The notes: a model not told the origin generated them from the letters alone. A stretch of DNA of 34,527 nt from Phellopilus nigrolimitatus (GCA_021029095.1 JAJOHG010000273.1:1-34527), one strand, 5' to 3'; shown: positions 1-11,348, counted from the first letter of the stretch. A program made the numbers and translations.

Positions 1-715
1 CGATGCCCCCGTGTGCGCACCTACGGCGAGCGGGTTGGGAGCGGCGCCATTGAGGGGTTGCTGGCTCTGGGGTAAGGACGGGTCTACACCACCCAATGGG
101 ACAGAAGCACCTTGTGAACCCAACTGGCCAGGCGCGAAGTTAGGGGCGATCATACGTGGGTTGGCGCTAATGTGGCGATCGAGATGGGTTGGTGCATGCG
201 GACTGAGATATCAAACGACTTACGCTTGCTGTACCGGCTTGTTCTCTTTTTCGACCTTCTCGAGCAAGAGCAGAAGCTCGTCGGGCATGTCCCATTTCGA
301 CTCTTTCGTGTCCGTCTGTTGGGACACATTGAGCACGATGCATACAGAGAAGAAGAAAGAATCCGGAACATACGTTGTAGTAGTACTTGCGCCCGCCAGA
401 GAAGTACTCCTTCCATTGCGTCTGACCCAACGCTTTCTGAAGCATGAGGTAAGTATTTACACATGTGGATGTTGACCTCTGGACATTACTTCAAATGGGC
501 TCTTCAAAGCTAAGTACACGAAAGCGAATGAGATATGTGGCTCGTGGTAGGATCCTGAGGAATTAGGCGCACCTTCTGGCTTTTCCCAAACACTTTCTTT
601 GGTGCTCGTGTTGAACCAATACGTTCGGCCTTCAGCGTTTCGATGTTCCGTCTATATTCGTGTCAGTGAACATGCAGTGAGGTGTGGCACCATCACTTAC
701 CCAGATGCCAGACAT
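1..715 (-). CDS. PRP40: Pre-mRNA-processing factor Prp40, N-terminal part (partial, runs off left edge)
   Basis: U1 snRNP splicing factor that bridges the 5' and 3' splice sites through two WW domains followed by FF domains. Seen here: start codon at 713-715, then MSGIW, WW domain 1 (TEHRNAEGRTYWFN to SVWEKP), the linker ALKSPFEKALGQT, and WW domain 2 (WKEYFSGGRKYYYN to SKWDMPDEL). A Pro/Gln-rich linker follows and the window ends before the FF repeats. Six exons fit GT-AG rules and keep frame: 701-715, 573-651, 490-509, 374-436, 224-315 and 1-166. Both WW domains keep the two signature Trp/Tyr positions and the final Pro. Exon 1 encodes only five residues and exon 3 only 20 bases. The start was chosen because the family begins with a very short tail before WW1. 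The gene is divergent from HMG-CoA synthase. Confidence 0.93.
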
Positions 716-2553
716 TCTTCAGAGTGTGCTCAAGACACTCGATCGACGACTTCAAACTCGAAAACCGGAAAGCAAGTGACGGTCACGGATATTAGTCATC
801 CTGACTGACTGTCACGTCCAGTACCGCGTTCAGATAAACTTTTTTAAATGGCTGTAAGACTTCGCGGATATCTCAACTAGACTTTCGGTCTTCCCTTTCT
901 CAAATCAACCGTTCCTGAAAAGCATAAGGAGATTTACTTCCCGTGGCCGTCACGTCTTTAATTACTGGTGAACCTGGAAGATAACAGGACATCACAGTTA
1001 CCGTGCGTGTATACATCAGCGGCCACTTTGAGTTGCTAACCACCGCCTCCAGCTAGCGCTGATGATTCGTTGAAAAAGGCGCACTCGTTACGCACAGATT
1101 CTGTGTTGGGAGCATCTTCCCAGTCTGGCATCCTTTGTCTCACTGCGCACATCAATAAAGATCCTGTCGAACTTCAGCTCCGTCCGCCATGGCGATTTAT
1201 TACGCCTCTTGTTTGTTTGTTTGGGACATTCGGACGCACGATTTTGACTGGCTGTGTCTTGACACTTTCGTGTTTTCATGTTTTCGGGGGTGTTCATTAT
1301 CTCCTTGATTCACGGCGACATCAGGGCCCGGCAGATCTCCGACTTGTCTGGACGTATATAACCCTCCGACTTGGACATCGGGAAACAAACAAAACATCGT
1401 GATCGTGGTGGGGATATTGCTACATGTACTCATTGACGATACTTTTTTCGGTGGTGCCCTAATCAAGAAAGCCGTCCCGGGATCTCGTTTTTTCAATACT
1501 GTCGTAACCAACACAGCATACTTCGGGCTCGGCACACATAATATGACCGGACGGTGTCTTATCACGAAGTCCTGGCGATCGGACATACAGGCTGTACGTA
1601 CTATGTGTCACTTTGTGTCTCGGCGACCGGGGTGAGGCTTGACTAAATGCCTGGTTTTTGGACGATGCATGATACCGTGATGATAAGTTGCACGAGTCTT
1701 CGACGCTAATACCTAATAGTACGGCTGCTGAATGCTGCTTAGGTTTAGGTGCTCGGTGCCTTGCATTCTTCTCGACTCGGGAAGTCAAGCATGTTTGCAC
1801 TAAGCTGACTTCGTGTATCGCGCATGCATCGGGACACCGTTTCGTGTGCTGCCTCCTTACTTATCGCATACGAGCACCTCTCGGACTCTTACACATAACT
1901 TCCGAAGGCCATACTCATGATGGCTGATGGATGGCTGCACTGTGCCGGTGGCCGGAATTGCCGATAGCACCGTCGACGTTCCCATTGTGTTCGCTCCGTT
2001 CAGAGAAAAGGTCTGCGATCTTGTCGAAGTCGCAATAGGAGTTTAAGAGTTGTCTGGGTTGCATATGACTCGAATGGGTGAGACAATGCGGGCAGACATG
2101 TTTCTATTATTACAATTCGGCGAAGCTTGAAACGCTGCTATTATCGTACTATCAGCAAATGTAGATGCGGAATGGAATCTATTTTGCAATGCATGATGCA
2201 CATCTTTCATGTCGTCTTAGATGAGGTGGAATGCTGGCGTAGTTCTTGTTTCAGATAGGCGACAAGAGCAGTGACTCTTATCTGGTTTTGTGATCGAACT
2301 GAAATCGTATGAAAAATAAACAAATCCTGAGCTATTGCTATCGTCGTACGACTCGGATGGTTCCCTTGTTAGGCATAGAACGAGAATAAAATAAAAACTC
2401 TTCTGTCATTGGACATTCGGAGTGGTCCCTTACCCAAAAGAGGAAAACAGACGTAAAAATAGAAGATGGAACGGTAGGATGGAATCGTACCACTAAACGT
2501 TTCTTTCATTTTATATTTATATTTTATTATTCTCCGCCATTTATTCTCCTACT
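716..2553. other. Intergenic region between PRP40 and HMG-CoA synthase
   Basis: About 1.8 kb between divergent genes. It must hold the PRP40 promoter on its left and the HMG-CoA synthase promoter on its right. Open frames here (up to 128 codons on either strand) show no motif I recognise, no splice-consistent extension and no coding-like composition. I see no transposon ends, tRNA or repeats of note. The last 250 bases before the TATA box are A/T-rich. Confidence 0.6.
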
Positions 2554-2560
2554 TATAAAA
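2554..2560 (+). promoter_or_regulatory. TATA box of HMG-CoA synthase
   Basis: TATAAAA lies 116 bases before the chosen start codon and is followed by a C/T-rich leader, as is usual for strongly expressed fungal genes. No other good TATA lies closer to the start codon. Confidence 0.6.
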
Positions 2561-2675
2561 CCCCATCCCTCGCTTGCAACCACTTCCCCCCAACGCTCGA
2601 ACGCCCTTCGTCCGTCCTCCTCCTCGTCGCCTGCCTGCCCGTTTCGCTACGCATACCACCCTGAATACCGCCATC

Positions 2676-4406
2676 ATGGTCGCTGCACCCATATCGGAGC
2701 CTGTCACCCCCGTTTCGCCCCTCGAGGTTGCGGACGGCGTTGAGAGCCCCCGCCCGAAGGATGTTGGTATCTTGGGCATGGAGATGTACTTCCCCCGCCG
2801 CGTGAGTAACACTCGTGCAATTTTCTTCCATGAATTTCGTAGCTGACCAGTCTGTCCTGTGCGCAGTGCATCTCGGAGGAGGACCTCGAGGTCTTCGACG
2901 GCGTTCCCAAGGGGAAATATACCATCGGTCTTGGCCAGGAATATATGGCCTGCACTGACGACCGCGAAGACATCAACTCTTTCGCTCTGTCCGGTAAGCA
3001 TTTTCTCCAACTTTTTCGTCTCACAGTTTTTGCTCACCTGCAATTACTAGTTGTTTCTTCTCTGCTCGAAAAGTACAACGTCGACCCGCGCTCGATCGGC
3101 CGTCTCGACGTCGGCACGGAGACGATCATCGACAAGTCCAAGTCCGTCAAGACTGTGCTCATGGACCTCTTCACTGCCGCAGGCAACAACGACATTGAGG
3201 GTATCGACTCCAAGAATGCGTGCTACGGCTCGACCGCCGCGCTTTTCAACGCAGTCAACTGGATCGAGAGCTCGTCCTGGGATGGCCGCAACGCCATCGT
3301 CTTCGCTGGTGACATCGCAATCTATGCAGAGGGCGGTGCCCGTCCAGTTGGCGGCGCGGGCGCGTGTGCCATGCTGATCGGTCCGAACGCGCCGCTGGTC
3401 TCCGAGCGTGCGCCTTTTTACGTTTATTTTTTACTCGCATAATCTTACAGAATATTCGATGTGCAGCAATTCACGGCACGTACATGGCCAACACGTATGA
3501 CTTCTACAAGCCGAAACTCGACTCTGAGTACCCGGAAGTCGACGGACCTCTCTCGATCACGACGTACCTCTCTGCTCTCGATGCCTCGTACGCGCGCTTC
3601 CGCGAGAAGACTGCGAAGGCATACAAGGCCAAGACTGGACTCGGATTCATCAGCGAGGAAAGCAGCAACGGAAAGGATATCGACCCCAAATCTGTCTTCT
3701 CGCTCGACAGCGTTGACTACCCGATCTTCCACTCGCCGTACGGCAAGCTTGTGCAGAAAGGCCACGGGCGCCTGCTCTTCAATGATTTCCTCTCCGCGTC
3801 TGCGTCGTCGCCCAAGTTCGCGAATGTCGCCTCCCCCGACGCCCTCCGCGACCTCCCGTACTCTGCGACGCTCACAGACAAGGCGCTCGAAAAGACGTTT
3901 GTCGCCCTCGCGGGTGCGCAATACAAGGCGGCTGTGAGCCCGTCGATGCATTGCGCGAAGCGTTGCGGGAACATGTACACGGCGTCGCTGTATGGCGGTC
4001 TCGCATCGCTCATATCTGCCGTCGCACCCGAGGAGCTCCGTGGCAAGCGCCTCAGCATGTTCGCGTACGGCTCCGGCTGCGCAGCGTCGTTCTACACCAT
4101 CCGTATCAAGGGCGACACGACGGAGATCCGTAAGAAGATGGACCTCCTCAACCGTCTTGCCTCGATGAAGGTCGTCCCATGCCAAACATACGTTGATGCG
4201 CTGAAGGTCCGTTTATCTCCCTCCCCACTTTTTATTGAATGCGTATTGAACATTTTCTGTAGCTTCGCGAGAAGAACCACAACGCTGGTGCATACACACC
4301 GGAGGGTTCGATCGACAACGTATGGCCAGGCGCGTACTACCTGGAGAGCATCGACAGCAAATACCGCCGAAAGTACGGCCGTGCCCCCGCCGCTGTCTCG
4401 GTATGA
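2676..4406 (+). CDS. Hydroxymethylglutaryl-CoA synthase
   Basis: Condenses acetyl-CoA with acetoacetyl-CoA to HMG-CoA, the step before HMG-CoA reductase in the mevalonate/ergosterol pathway; cytosolic. Five exons, 2676-2801, 2867-2993, 3051-3407, 3467-4206 and 4263-4406, join in frame to 497 residues, a normal length. Motifs: [14 protein letters not shown] at the N-terminus, the catalytic Cys in [14 protein letters not shown] (about residue 130), the [10 protein letters not shown] strand, [33 protein letters not shown] with the active-site His region, and [10 protein letters not shown] near the C-terminus. Key residues are all present, so the enzyme should be active. The ATG at 2676 has a good context (ATCATGG) and matches the family start. 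An in-frame ATG at 2574 would add 34 unlikely residues. The yeast homolog is called ERG13. Confidence 0.96.
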
Positions 4407-5184
4407 GCAAGCGTATACTCATCTAGTCGCTCCCCATTCCACCATCTCTTACCTCTACCGGATCTATGCTAGTGGCGTTGCGTTCCATACGCTACTGAAT
4501 TTTAATCTTCATCTCTTGCATTCGCCTTTCACCCCTTGCCGCCACCCATCAGTTGTATCTTATTATCGCACCGCACTGCACCGGCGCCTCATTGTTTCTG
4601 TTTCCTTTCGCTCTTCGTCTTTACGCGCATTCTGTTTTGGGCAGAGTCCGGATGGCATTGGATTACATCTTATCTTTTGGCTGCACCGCGCACTAGCACA
4701 AACGGCGTGTGCGGCCGCCAGCTCTCATCTCGCTCGCGTGATTTGCTTCTGCATGTAGACATAACGTACTTATTTTTTTTCTGATACCAATGACGAAACT
4801 GTAGACGGATACTATCACCATTTGCGACGTGCATACGCTATGCGACGTTGTGGAAAAGATGTGGCGCAAAATTCAAAGAAAAGCCGTGCTCCGTTATTAT
4901 TCTCGATTTTCTGAATGAACCGTAAGCAACGTGAAAGTTTTGACAGTGTTCCGCAGGTTTACTATACAAATTAGTACATATTTACACTCCACGTACATAC
5001 ATGTGCAAAGTTTGTACTCCAGGGATGTCAGGGATGTCCGGAATGAATAATTTTCTGGACGCAGAGGAAAATTGGTCAGCCGAAATCGAGGGTAAAGGAT
5101 CTGAAGCGGACCCAAAACCAACACATACAATACATTGGTACAACAAGGATACAGTAGGATCATATTGATATTCAGGATACAAAG
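4407..5184. other. Convergent 3' region between HMG-CoA synthase and the first BTB gene
   Basis: This stretch holds the 3' untranslated regions of two converging genes. A frame on the minus strand stays open from the BTB gene to 4982, but only if the last BTB intron is retained. Nothing else is recognisable. Confidence 0.55.
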
Positions 5185-6217
5185 TCATTTCCACGGGAGG
5201 GTGAGCTTCACCTGTGAAAACAAGCTTTTCTTCAGAAAATGTTGTAAATTGGTTATCCAACGTCGAACTCACCTCGGAAGCTGCCTGCGTGATCTCGTGC
5301 TTTATAGCAGGCTCCATTTCCGGCAACGAGCGGAGTACGCTCGTCTGGCAGTTCTGGCAGCACCGAGTAGTGCAAGCTGCTTTAGCAATCAAGCTGAAAT
5401 TAACCACAGTTTCCGATATAGGAGCTTTTTGGATTTCACTGCGTGCGGTCTCGCGCAGTGTGAGCCACCAGCCCGATACACGACGGCCGTATTCGTTCGA
5501 GCCACATCCACCCGCCGACGTGCCCTGTTTTGAGCACTCAAAGAAGCGCATAACGCAGCTCAACGCCTGTGGCAGTGAGAAAGAGGTTATTGGAGAGAAG
5601 ATAACGTCGATCTTGTCGGAGACAGTTTGACGGTACTCGAACAGGCGGAAAAGCACGCTTCCCGACACTTTCTCGAGACCGGGGAAATACACCTTGTTCA
5701 GCGGATATTTGAGGGACTCCCAGGCGGCCATGCGCGCCTCGTCCTCCAACATGTATTCGCAGGCGAGCGTGTACACCTGCATAGCGAGGCGGCCATTGTC
5801 CAGAGAGGATAGCTCGCACAGCTCCTCCTTGACTCTATAAAGGACCGCAGGCATATCGTACTTCTGCGCAGCGCACAGGAGACCCGCAAGTAAATCGAGG
5901 TCATCAAGATCAGGAGGGACGACGGGATAGAGAAGGCGTAGCAGGGCGTCTAGGACGACGGCATTCGACTCGTACATGACGACGACTGGGAGCCCCTCTT
6001 CTGAGACAACTGACGAGGAGTCTGAGGAGTCTGATGTGGATGGTGTGGCTACAGAAGTCATGTCGAAGAAGATTGGAGAAGACACCGCCAGAACGCCTTT
6101 CATGACGCGGAAGTCGGCACCGTCTGCAGAGCGTAGAACCATGTCTGCTTGCGCGGTTTCATCGAAGGGACAAGTAACACGGAAGACATTGTCAGGTTCG
6201 GGAAGAGCTGCTGTCAT
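5185..6217 (-). CDS. BTB/POZ domain protein, basidiomycete-expanded family (copy 1)
   Basis: Member of the large basidiomycete BTB/POZ family of unknown function; BTB domains mediate dimerisation and often act as Cul3 adaptors, which is not shown here. Residues about 22-155 form the BTB fold: ADMVLRSADGADFRVMKGVL, the hydrophobic SPIFFDM turn, then ALLRLLYPVVPP and AAQKYDMPAVL. The C-terminal part has the family's CCQNCQ Cys cluster. Exon 1 is 5273-6217. I place an intron at 5212-5272 (GAG|GTGAGT donor, TTTTCACAG acceptor), giving a short last exon at 5185-5211 and 323 residues ending in VKLTLPWK. Without splicing the frame runs on to 4982 (411 residues). The spliced form is preferred because the paralog at 7611-8565 has an intron at the same place and a matching end. 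Confidence 0.85.
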
Positions 6218-6588
6218 TTGTTATAGTTGACTTCCGTCGTGCAAGACAGGGTGAGAGAAGAGTCGACTTCGTGTCGCTTTCGCTGGTTGAATACATACAT
6301 GATCACAAGACAAGAATGCAGCGAGTTAACGGAGCTTACATCTATGTAATAGACCATGTATGCTAAATTCGGACGACAATCATAAATGATCGTCGTTATC
6401 AACGGTCAACCAATGAAATTGAGTCTGTACGAAACAAGTCAGCAGAAGAGCATAAATGATCCATGTCGTACAAAACTGAAAAAATATTATGTGAACACAC
6501 GCTCTTTAAAGAAAAGGAGGTAGGCCGGTAAGGGAAAAACAAAAATGTGTCCAAGGAGAAAAGAGCCGTTCATAAGACCTAGACCCAG
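6218..6588. other. Upstream region of the first BTB gene
   Basis: Promoter and leader of the minus-strand BTB gene, up to the transposon boundary. I see no convincing TATA box, RNA gene or repeat. Confidence 0.5.
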
Positions 6589-6923
6589 TACAGTCGACTT
6601 TCTAATAATGCATAAGGTCCGTCCCCAGTTTTCGTATGCATTAGTAGATCATATGCGGTAGTATATGTCATTTTATCGTGACAGTGTGTGACTTTGTAGT
6701 ATGCTCTTGTCACGCCAATTAAGCACTGGGAAGAAAAATGCTTGACAATATCCCCTTGAAAAATGTTGTGGTTGGCATCACAATATGAAACCATGGTCAG
6801 CCAGTTGTTTAGAGTAATATATTTCAAAGCATATTTTGGTTGAATTATAGCAGATGTCTCTGGCACATTTTTGTATTGGATTTTGGGAACTTCGGGTGCG
6901 ACGACGAAGCGGTGTGAATCCAA
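6579..6923 (-). pseudogene. Pogo-like transposase remnant, N-terminal helix-turn-helix only
   Basis: A 114-codon frame. Residues about 31-67 (KYITLNNWLTMVSYCDAN, then GDIVKHFSSQ) resemble the N-terminal CENP-B/pogo helix-turn-helix of agaricomycete transposases, where a 'LTLADW...SQ..VVKHFASR' pattern is usual. Directly after it the frame runs into the element's left terminal repeat, so the DDE catalytic core and the rest of the DNA-binding region are missing. The internal deletion therefore removed nearly the whole transposase. The identification rests on one short motif and is moderate; the placement inside the terminal repeats supports it. Confidence 0.55.
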
Positions 6924-7443
6924 GTATATCGTGAAACCCGTAGTAAACGCACGAAAAGACGGCTCTATGCGCGTCTGTACAGTAAATCTACGCTACGAAA
7001 ACTTTTCAAACTCCGAACAATGACACATCAAGCTCACATAAGCCAAATGTTCTCAACATTTTGTCTCTTGGCTTACGAGCTCGAGGGTAATATGGTGCTT
7101 GATTGTTGCGAGGCCTCCGTTTTTTCGCCTCCATGACAAAGTTTGCGTAGCGGTTCGAAAGGGCATTGATTTCGCTTCTGTCCTTACATTTTCTTTTGCA
7201 TGCTGGCTGTCAAATATATTAAATGTCTTGCCGGGATCACCATCAGGATACGAGGTGCATCAAATCTTGACAAGAAATTACCCAAAAAGGCATATTTATT
7301 AATGCATATGGGCGAAACTCGTATGCAGTATTCGATATTGGATTTTATGCATATCTTGGCGGGGACGAAGTCGGTTCCGCCATTTCGTATGCATTAGTAG
7401 CTCATATGCATTATCACCTTATGCATTATTAGAAAGTCGACTG
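6591..7443 (-). mobile_element. Internally deleted Tc1/mariner (pogo-like) DNA transposon, 853 bp
   Basis: Perfect 28-bp terminal inverted repeats lie at 6591-6618 and 7416-7443, starting CAGTCGACTTTCTAATAATG, and both ends are flanked by TA (6589-6590 and 7444-7445). A TA target duplication and ends beginning CAGT are typical of Tc1/mariner, including pogo-like elements. Next to each end lies a 26-base subterminal repeat with one mismatch, 6631-6656 and 7384-7409, in direct rather than inverted orientation. At 853 bp the element is too short for a full transposase, and only an N-terminal fragment remains (6723-6833, minus). It separates the two BTB paralogs. It is a non-autonomous deletion derivative that would need a transposase in trans. 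Confidence 0.85.
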
Positions 7444-7610
7444 TAATCAATTCTCCATTTTATCTACATAACGAAGATTCCCCGTGTAGATTCTATGAAA
7501 GATTGCGGGGTTTTATCGAAAAAGTAGTGCCATACTCGAAAAACCGAGGCGCGAACAGAGAGGTAATTGCTTTTACAAAACGTACTAACAGCCATGGACC
7601 TCAGAAGTCT

Positions 7611-8565
7611 TCATTCAACCCAAGGAATCACAAGCATCATCTGTTGGCATAATGAGATAAATAGCAGTTCGTCCAAACAATTGGCTTACTTCTGATGCCA
7701 CGTCTGTAATCCTTTCTTTGATTGTCTTCAAAAGCTCTGGCAAATGGCATAAAGCATCCTCCGAACAATCTTTACAGTAACAAGATGTGATTGCCTTTAT
7801 ACACGATTCCAAGGAAAGAACTGCAATCGATAATGGAGCTTTTTTGACTTCAGGAGTTAGGTATGTTAGCTGGTATGTAAGCCACCAGCTCGTTACGTAG
7901 GCATGCTCCGTGCAGACCGGCGATCGACTGCGCCATAGGTCGAATGGTAAATCGCATCCAGGACGGCTGAGAAAATAGAGGACCTCGTCGGCGACCTTCC
8001 GGTGATAATCGAGCAGGTGATAATATTCAGCACCAGTGATCTGGCCGAGCTCAGGCTCAAATGCTTCCATGGTAGGGCTTTTCAGAGTAGCGAAGGCTGC
8101 AATACGAGCTTCGTCCTCTAGCCCATGCATGGATGCCAACGAATAAAGCTTCAATGCAGCATTCCCTCCATTCTCGACCGACTTGTGAAGGGGGCTCTCG
8201 ATGTTATGAATAACGAGGTCCATATTATATTTCCGAGCTGACAGCAAGATGTCGAACATCAGCTGAACATCCTTGAGATCAGGGATAAGCGAAACAACTG
8301 GATATATGTCTCGAAGAAGAGCGTCAAGGACAACGCCGGACTCGCTGAGATCCACGATCGCCAAATCACTGTGGTGCTCGTTGTACAGAGACGAGATGGG
8401 GATCGGCTGGGATAGTGAGAACATATCCTTGAAAATCGGCGACGCGACTGAGAGAATCGCTTTGATAACATGGAAATCAAAGCCATCGGAGGATCGCAGA
8501 ATTACATCGGCACCGTGAGCGTCGTCACTGGAGAATGGACTGACAACGCAGAAAGACGTTGACAT
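7611..8565 (-). CDS. BTB/POZ domain protein, basidiomycete-expanded family (copy 2)
   Basis: Paralog of the BTB gene at 5185-6217: ADVILRSSDGFDFHVIKAIL and SPIFKDM match ADMVLRSADGADFRVMKGVL and SPIFFDM there. The BTB fold spans about residues 18-150. The C-terminal half shares ITDVASE and the CYCKDC Cys cluster. Exon 1 is 7690-8565. An intron at 7641-7689 (GAA|GTAAGC, ...CCAACAG, 49 bases) joins to a last exon 7611-7640 encoding MMLVIPWVE, aligning with VKLTLPWK of copy 1 and giving 301 residues. Without splicing the frame would end at 7615 with 316 residues. Function unknown; likely a protein-protein interaction adaptor. The two copies lie on one strand and are separated by the transposon, which fits tandem duplication followed by insertion. 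Confidence 0.85.
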
Positions 8566-9198
8566 CGTAGATGGCGCTCTTCCGTGAAATACGTACAGCT
8601 CAATCTAGTTCTCGTGGAAGAGATTGGAAGTCGACCTGCAGCAGTCGAATACGTACGTGCATGTAAGGCAATACATTTTCCTACGCCACCAAGTTGCTGC
8701 ACATGTACGTTGTTGGATCGACGGCGGTCTGACTTCGATAACACCATTAATTTTTGGACTCATTTCTATTCAGGCTGTTTTCGAGTATTTTACGACAATA
8801 AAACTCTAGGAAGCACTAGAGTATTACCATGCTGTCGAAATAATTGCGCAATCCAAAGCTTGATTTAAGCCTTACTCTTTTGAACCACATGTGGGCCCTC
8901 TGGTATGAATTGCCATGCATCTCCCTAACTAGCGTCCCTCATGATACCAGCTCAAAAACCTGTCGGACGAAGTAAATCTGAAAAAATACCCTTGTTGTTT
9001 GATTCGAAGCAATAGAGCACAGAAGCTGCAAAAATGTATTATTCTGGACCAGACTAGCCTCCATGTCTATGGCTTGACACGAAATACAAAAGGTCGAAGA
9101 AATCGACGCGATCGACCAAATAATACCTACGATTTGTACAAACATTTCCTTCGTTTGTATAATGTCGAAGAATTGAGTAGGAATATTGACGTGAAGCA
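8566..9198. other. Intergenic region between the second BTB gene and the NmrA-like gene
   Basis: It contains the BTB promoter on the left and the 3' end of the NmrA-like gene on the right. A small inverted repeat, ACTCTAG / CTAGAGT, lies near 8803-8821. No coding or RNA gene can be supported. Confidence 0.5.
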
Positions 9199-10467
9199 TT
9201 ACTCCAGTTCCGCTAAGACAGCATCCACATCGCTGGCAACTGTCTCCTCAAACTCCGGTTCCTTAGGCACCCAACCTAAATCTTTGAGACGTTCAGATCG
9301 TACGAGTGATCTCGACGAGGCGACTCTGTTGAAAATGTCAGCTATTTCCCGGAGTGTTTTTAACAATGGCGAGACTCGTCAGCGACTTACTCCCCGGTAA
9401 ATCCTAGCACCTCTACAGGGGTATCCAAAAGCTCCGAAGATTCAAGCTTTCCTCGCTTGTAGAGCTCATCCGTGATGGACGCGAGCATCGTCTTCCAATC
9501 CTTCTGTACGCTGCTCACGATGAAAAATCGAGAGTACGGACTCGAAGTCAGCGCTACAAATTTCGCCTCGAGTGCGCGCTCCAGAACGAGCAAGAAGGCA
9601 GTGATCACATCTTTGATATTGACCTGTAGCCATTATCAGAAACTCTGAGACTTTCAAGTTACAGCGTGAAAACGCGCCCATCCGAAACTGTTCTTCCCAT
9701 CTCCGATTATGATGCCGTGCTTGAGTTTTAGCATAAGCTTGACAAGATTTCTGACCATAAGTGCGGTTCGAGTGATGGGTCCATCTCCAGTGCCGTGCAC
9801 GATAGATGGGCAGATTGTGAAATTGTTGATATATCTCTCCCCACCTGCCTTAAGAATTCTGCCGAACGAATTTTAATGGTTTAGTTGTCAAAGGAAAGGG
9901 AAATCGTCGCACGCAACATCGGCCGGGCCATGCAGCATCGATGGCGTAAGTAGCTTGATGTCCTCTTCCGAGTCCTGCGTGGAAATTTCAGTAGAAGATT
10001 GCTGAGATAAAAAAGGACTTTATATACCGTCCACACTTTGGCATTCGGATCGAACTTCGCCGAGTTCTCATCTATAAAAATGCCTGTGCCGCTTGTGTGC
10101 AACAAAGTACCAACTCCGAGTCCCTTCGCGTGTCTCGCCTTCAAGCCCTTAAGAATGGCGAGAGTGAGTTCCAGGTCGTCGCAGTCTCCCACATTGATGA
10201 CGATGTCTGCCTGCTCAGATTGCTCGGAAATAACGTCGACGTCTGCGAAGGATCCCTGGACTACAGTAGCTCCAGCGGATCTGATGGCTTCGATATATGA
10301 TTCGGAGCGGACAAGGGCGGTGTAGTTGAAATCAGGATATTTCCTCTTGAGCGCGACGAGGAGAGCACCTGTCGACCATAGCATTAAGCATACCCCCAGC
10401 TCGCGGTTGAGTAGCCCTGCGTACCTCCAATATAGCCCGTTGCACCGATGATAAATACTTTCGTCAT
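9199..10467 (-). CDS. NmrA-like / atypical short-chain dehydrogenase (NAD(P)-binding Rossmann protein)
   Basis: Predicted NAD(P)-dependent epimerase/dehydratase or NmrA-like protein; substrate unknown. Exon 1 (10425-10467) encodes MTKVFIIGATGYIGG with the GxxGxxG dinucleotide-binding loop. The other exons, 10028-10368, 9913-9974, 9663-9858, 9391-9623 and 9199-9325, join in frame to 333 residues. Landmarks: ADVDVISEQSEQADIVINVG (second half of the Rossmann fold), LLHTSGTGIF, ADVAILKAGGERYINNFTIC followed by PSIVHGTGDGP, VNIKDVITAFLLVLERAL, and a C-terminal RLKDLGWVPKEP segment, all usual for agaricomycete members. Each junction keeps frame, and intron 3 shows a CTAAAC branch site. Other possible labels are NAD-dependent epimerase or saccharopine-reductase-like protein. 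It stands alone between the BTB pair and the structured RNA array. Confidence 0.88.
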
Positions 10468-10535
10468 GATGTGGAGAAATTGAAGGGATATACTAAGTTG
10501 AAGGCGTAGTTGACCTCGACCTCCAGATACTTGCG

Positions 10536-10544
10536 CTTTTTATA
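10536..10544 (-). promoter_or_regulatory. TATA box of the NmrA-like gene
   Basis: TATAAAAAG on the minus strand, about 70 bases upstream of the start codon at 10467, a normal spacing for a fungal TATA promoter. Confidence 0.55.
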
Positions 10545-11341
10545 CTGCCAGTGTAACAAAATCGGTCCGAGTAGATTGATGAAAGTCAACTTCTTTGACA
10601 CAAACGCGCTTCGTTCCAGGCAGTAAAGCAACGCCTTTTTCTGCTAGAGCTCATTTCAGCGAGGCTTTGTAAGACAATCAGTCGGAGAGCGTCGGAGATA
10701 TAGCCAGGAAACGATGGAGATCAGTAAGCAGCTCCCTTAGTGACTCTGACCTTCTGACACGATTGGATATGTAACCTGAAAGATTTGCCAAGAGTAAGAG
10801 AAATGGCAAAACCTTTACGCAAATAAAAATATAACTTCATTCTCCTCCTATTACGACTACTTTGGTCGCAATTGGCAGTCTATGAGTGCATACGTGAGAC
10901 ATTGGAAAAAGACAGTTCAAAACCACGTGATAAGAGAAGTTGGTCACGAGCTGAGTCCCAAAATCGGAACACCGCCACGAGAGACTTAGCAGGCGCAAAT
11001 CATGATCGACGGTGGCTGACGCTACCGTCGCCTCCTCTCAGCGCCATCGACGTCTTGAAATTACTTCACTTCGAGGAGATATCTCAAGTTTGTGGATTCA
11101 AAAGACTCAAGCGCAGTTAAATAACATGGGGCTGTGGAAATAGTCGCGTTACTCTCAGCTCGATCTAGGCCCTTCCTTTCCGTGCCCATACTGCCTCTGG
11201 TTTGAACTGCAACGTTCTTCCCTAAATCAGAGAGTTGCAAGCTGACGCAGCTCGAAAAATGGCTGGATAAAGCAAGCATGTCTGGCGAAACGTGTTTGCT
11301 TTTGTTTTCAGAGAAAACAAATCAAAACAAGCGCGAAAACA
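10545..11341. other. Intergenic region upstream of the structured-RNA transcription unit
   Basis: About 800 bases between two divergent transcription units. Short open frames on both strands have no recognisable motif. No tRNA-like A/B boxes, terminal repeats or satellites were seen. Confidence 0.5.
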
Positions 11342-11348
11342 TATAAAT
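11342..11348 (+). promoter_or_regulatory. TATA box of the 11.4-15.7 kb transcription unit
   Basis: TATAAAT is followed within 30-40 bases by a C/T-rich stretch with CTCTCCGTCTCCAGCTACTC. This resembles a strong polymerase II core promoter. It lies 106 bases before the small reading frame and about 520 bases before the first repeat module. Confidence 0.6.

Noticed and set aside
1200..1586. 128-codon minus-strand frame upstream of HMG-CoA synthase
   Set aside because: No motif, no promoter and a composition like the surrounding non-coding DNA.
4982..5184. Extended C-terminus of the first BTB protein by reading through its last intron
   Set aside because: The donor and acceptor are near-consensus, and the paralog has the same intron with a matching spliced end.
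7149..7170. GGTTCGAAAGG as a tRNA B box
   Set aside because: The match fails at the final CC, no A box lies at the right distance, and no cloverleaf can be drawn; it is inside the transposon.
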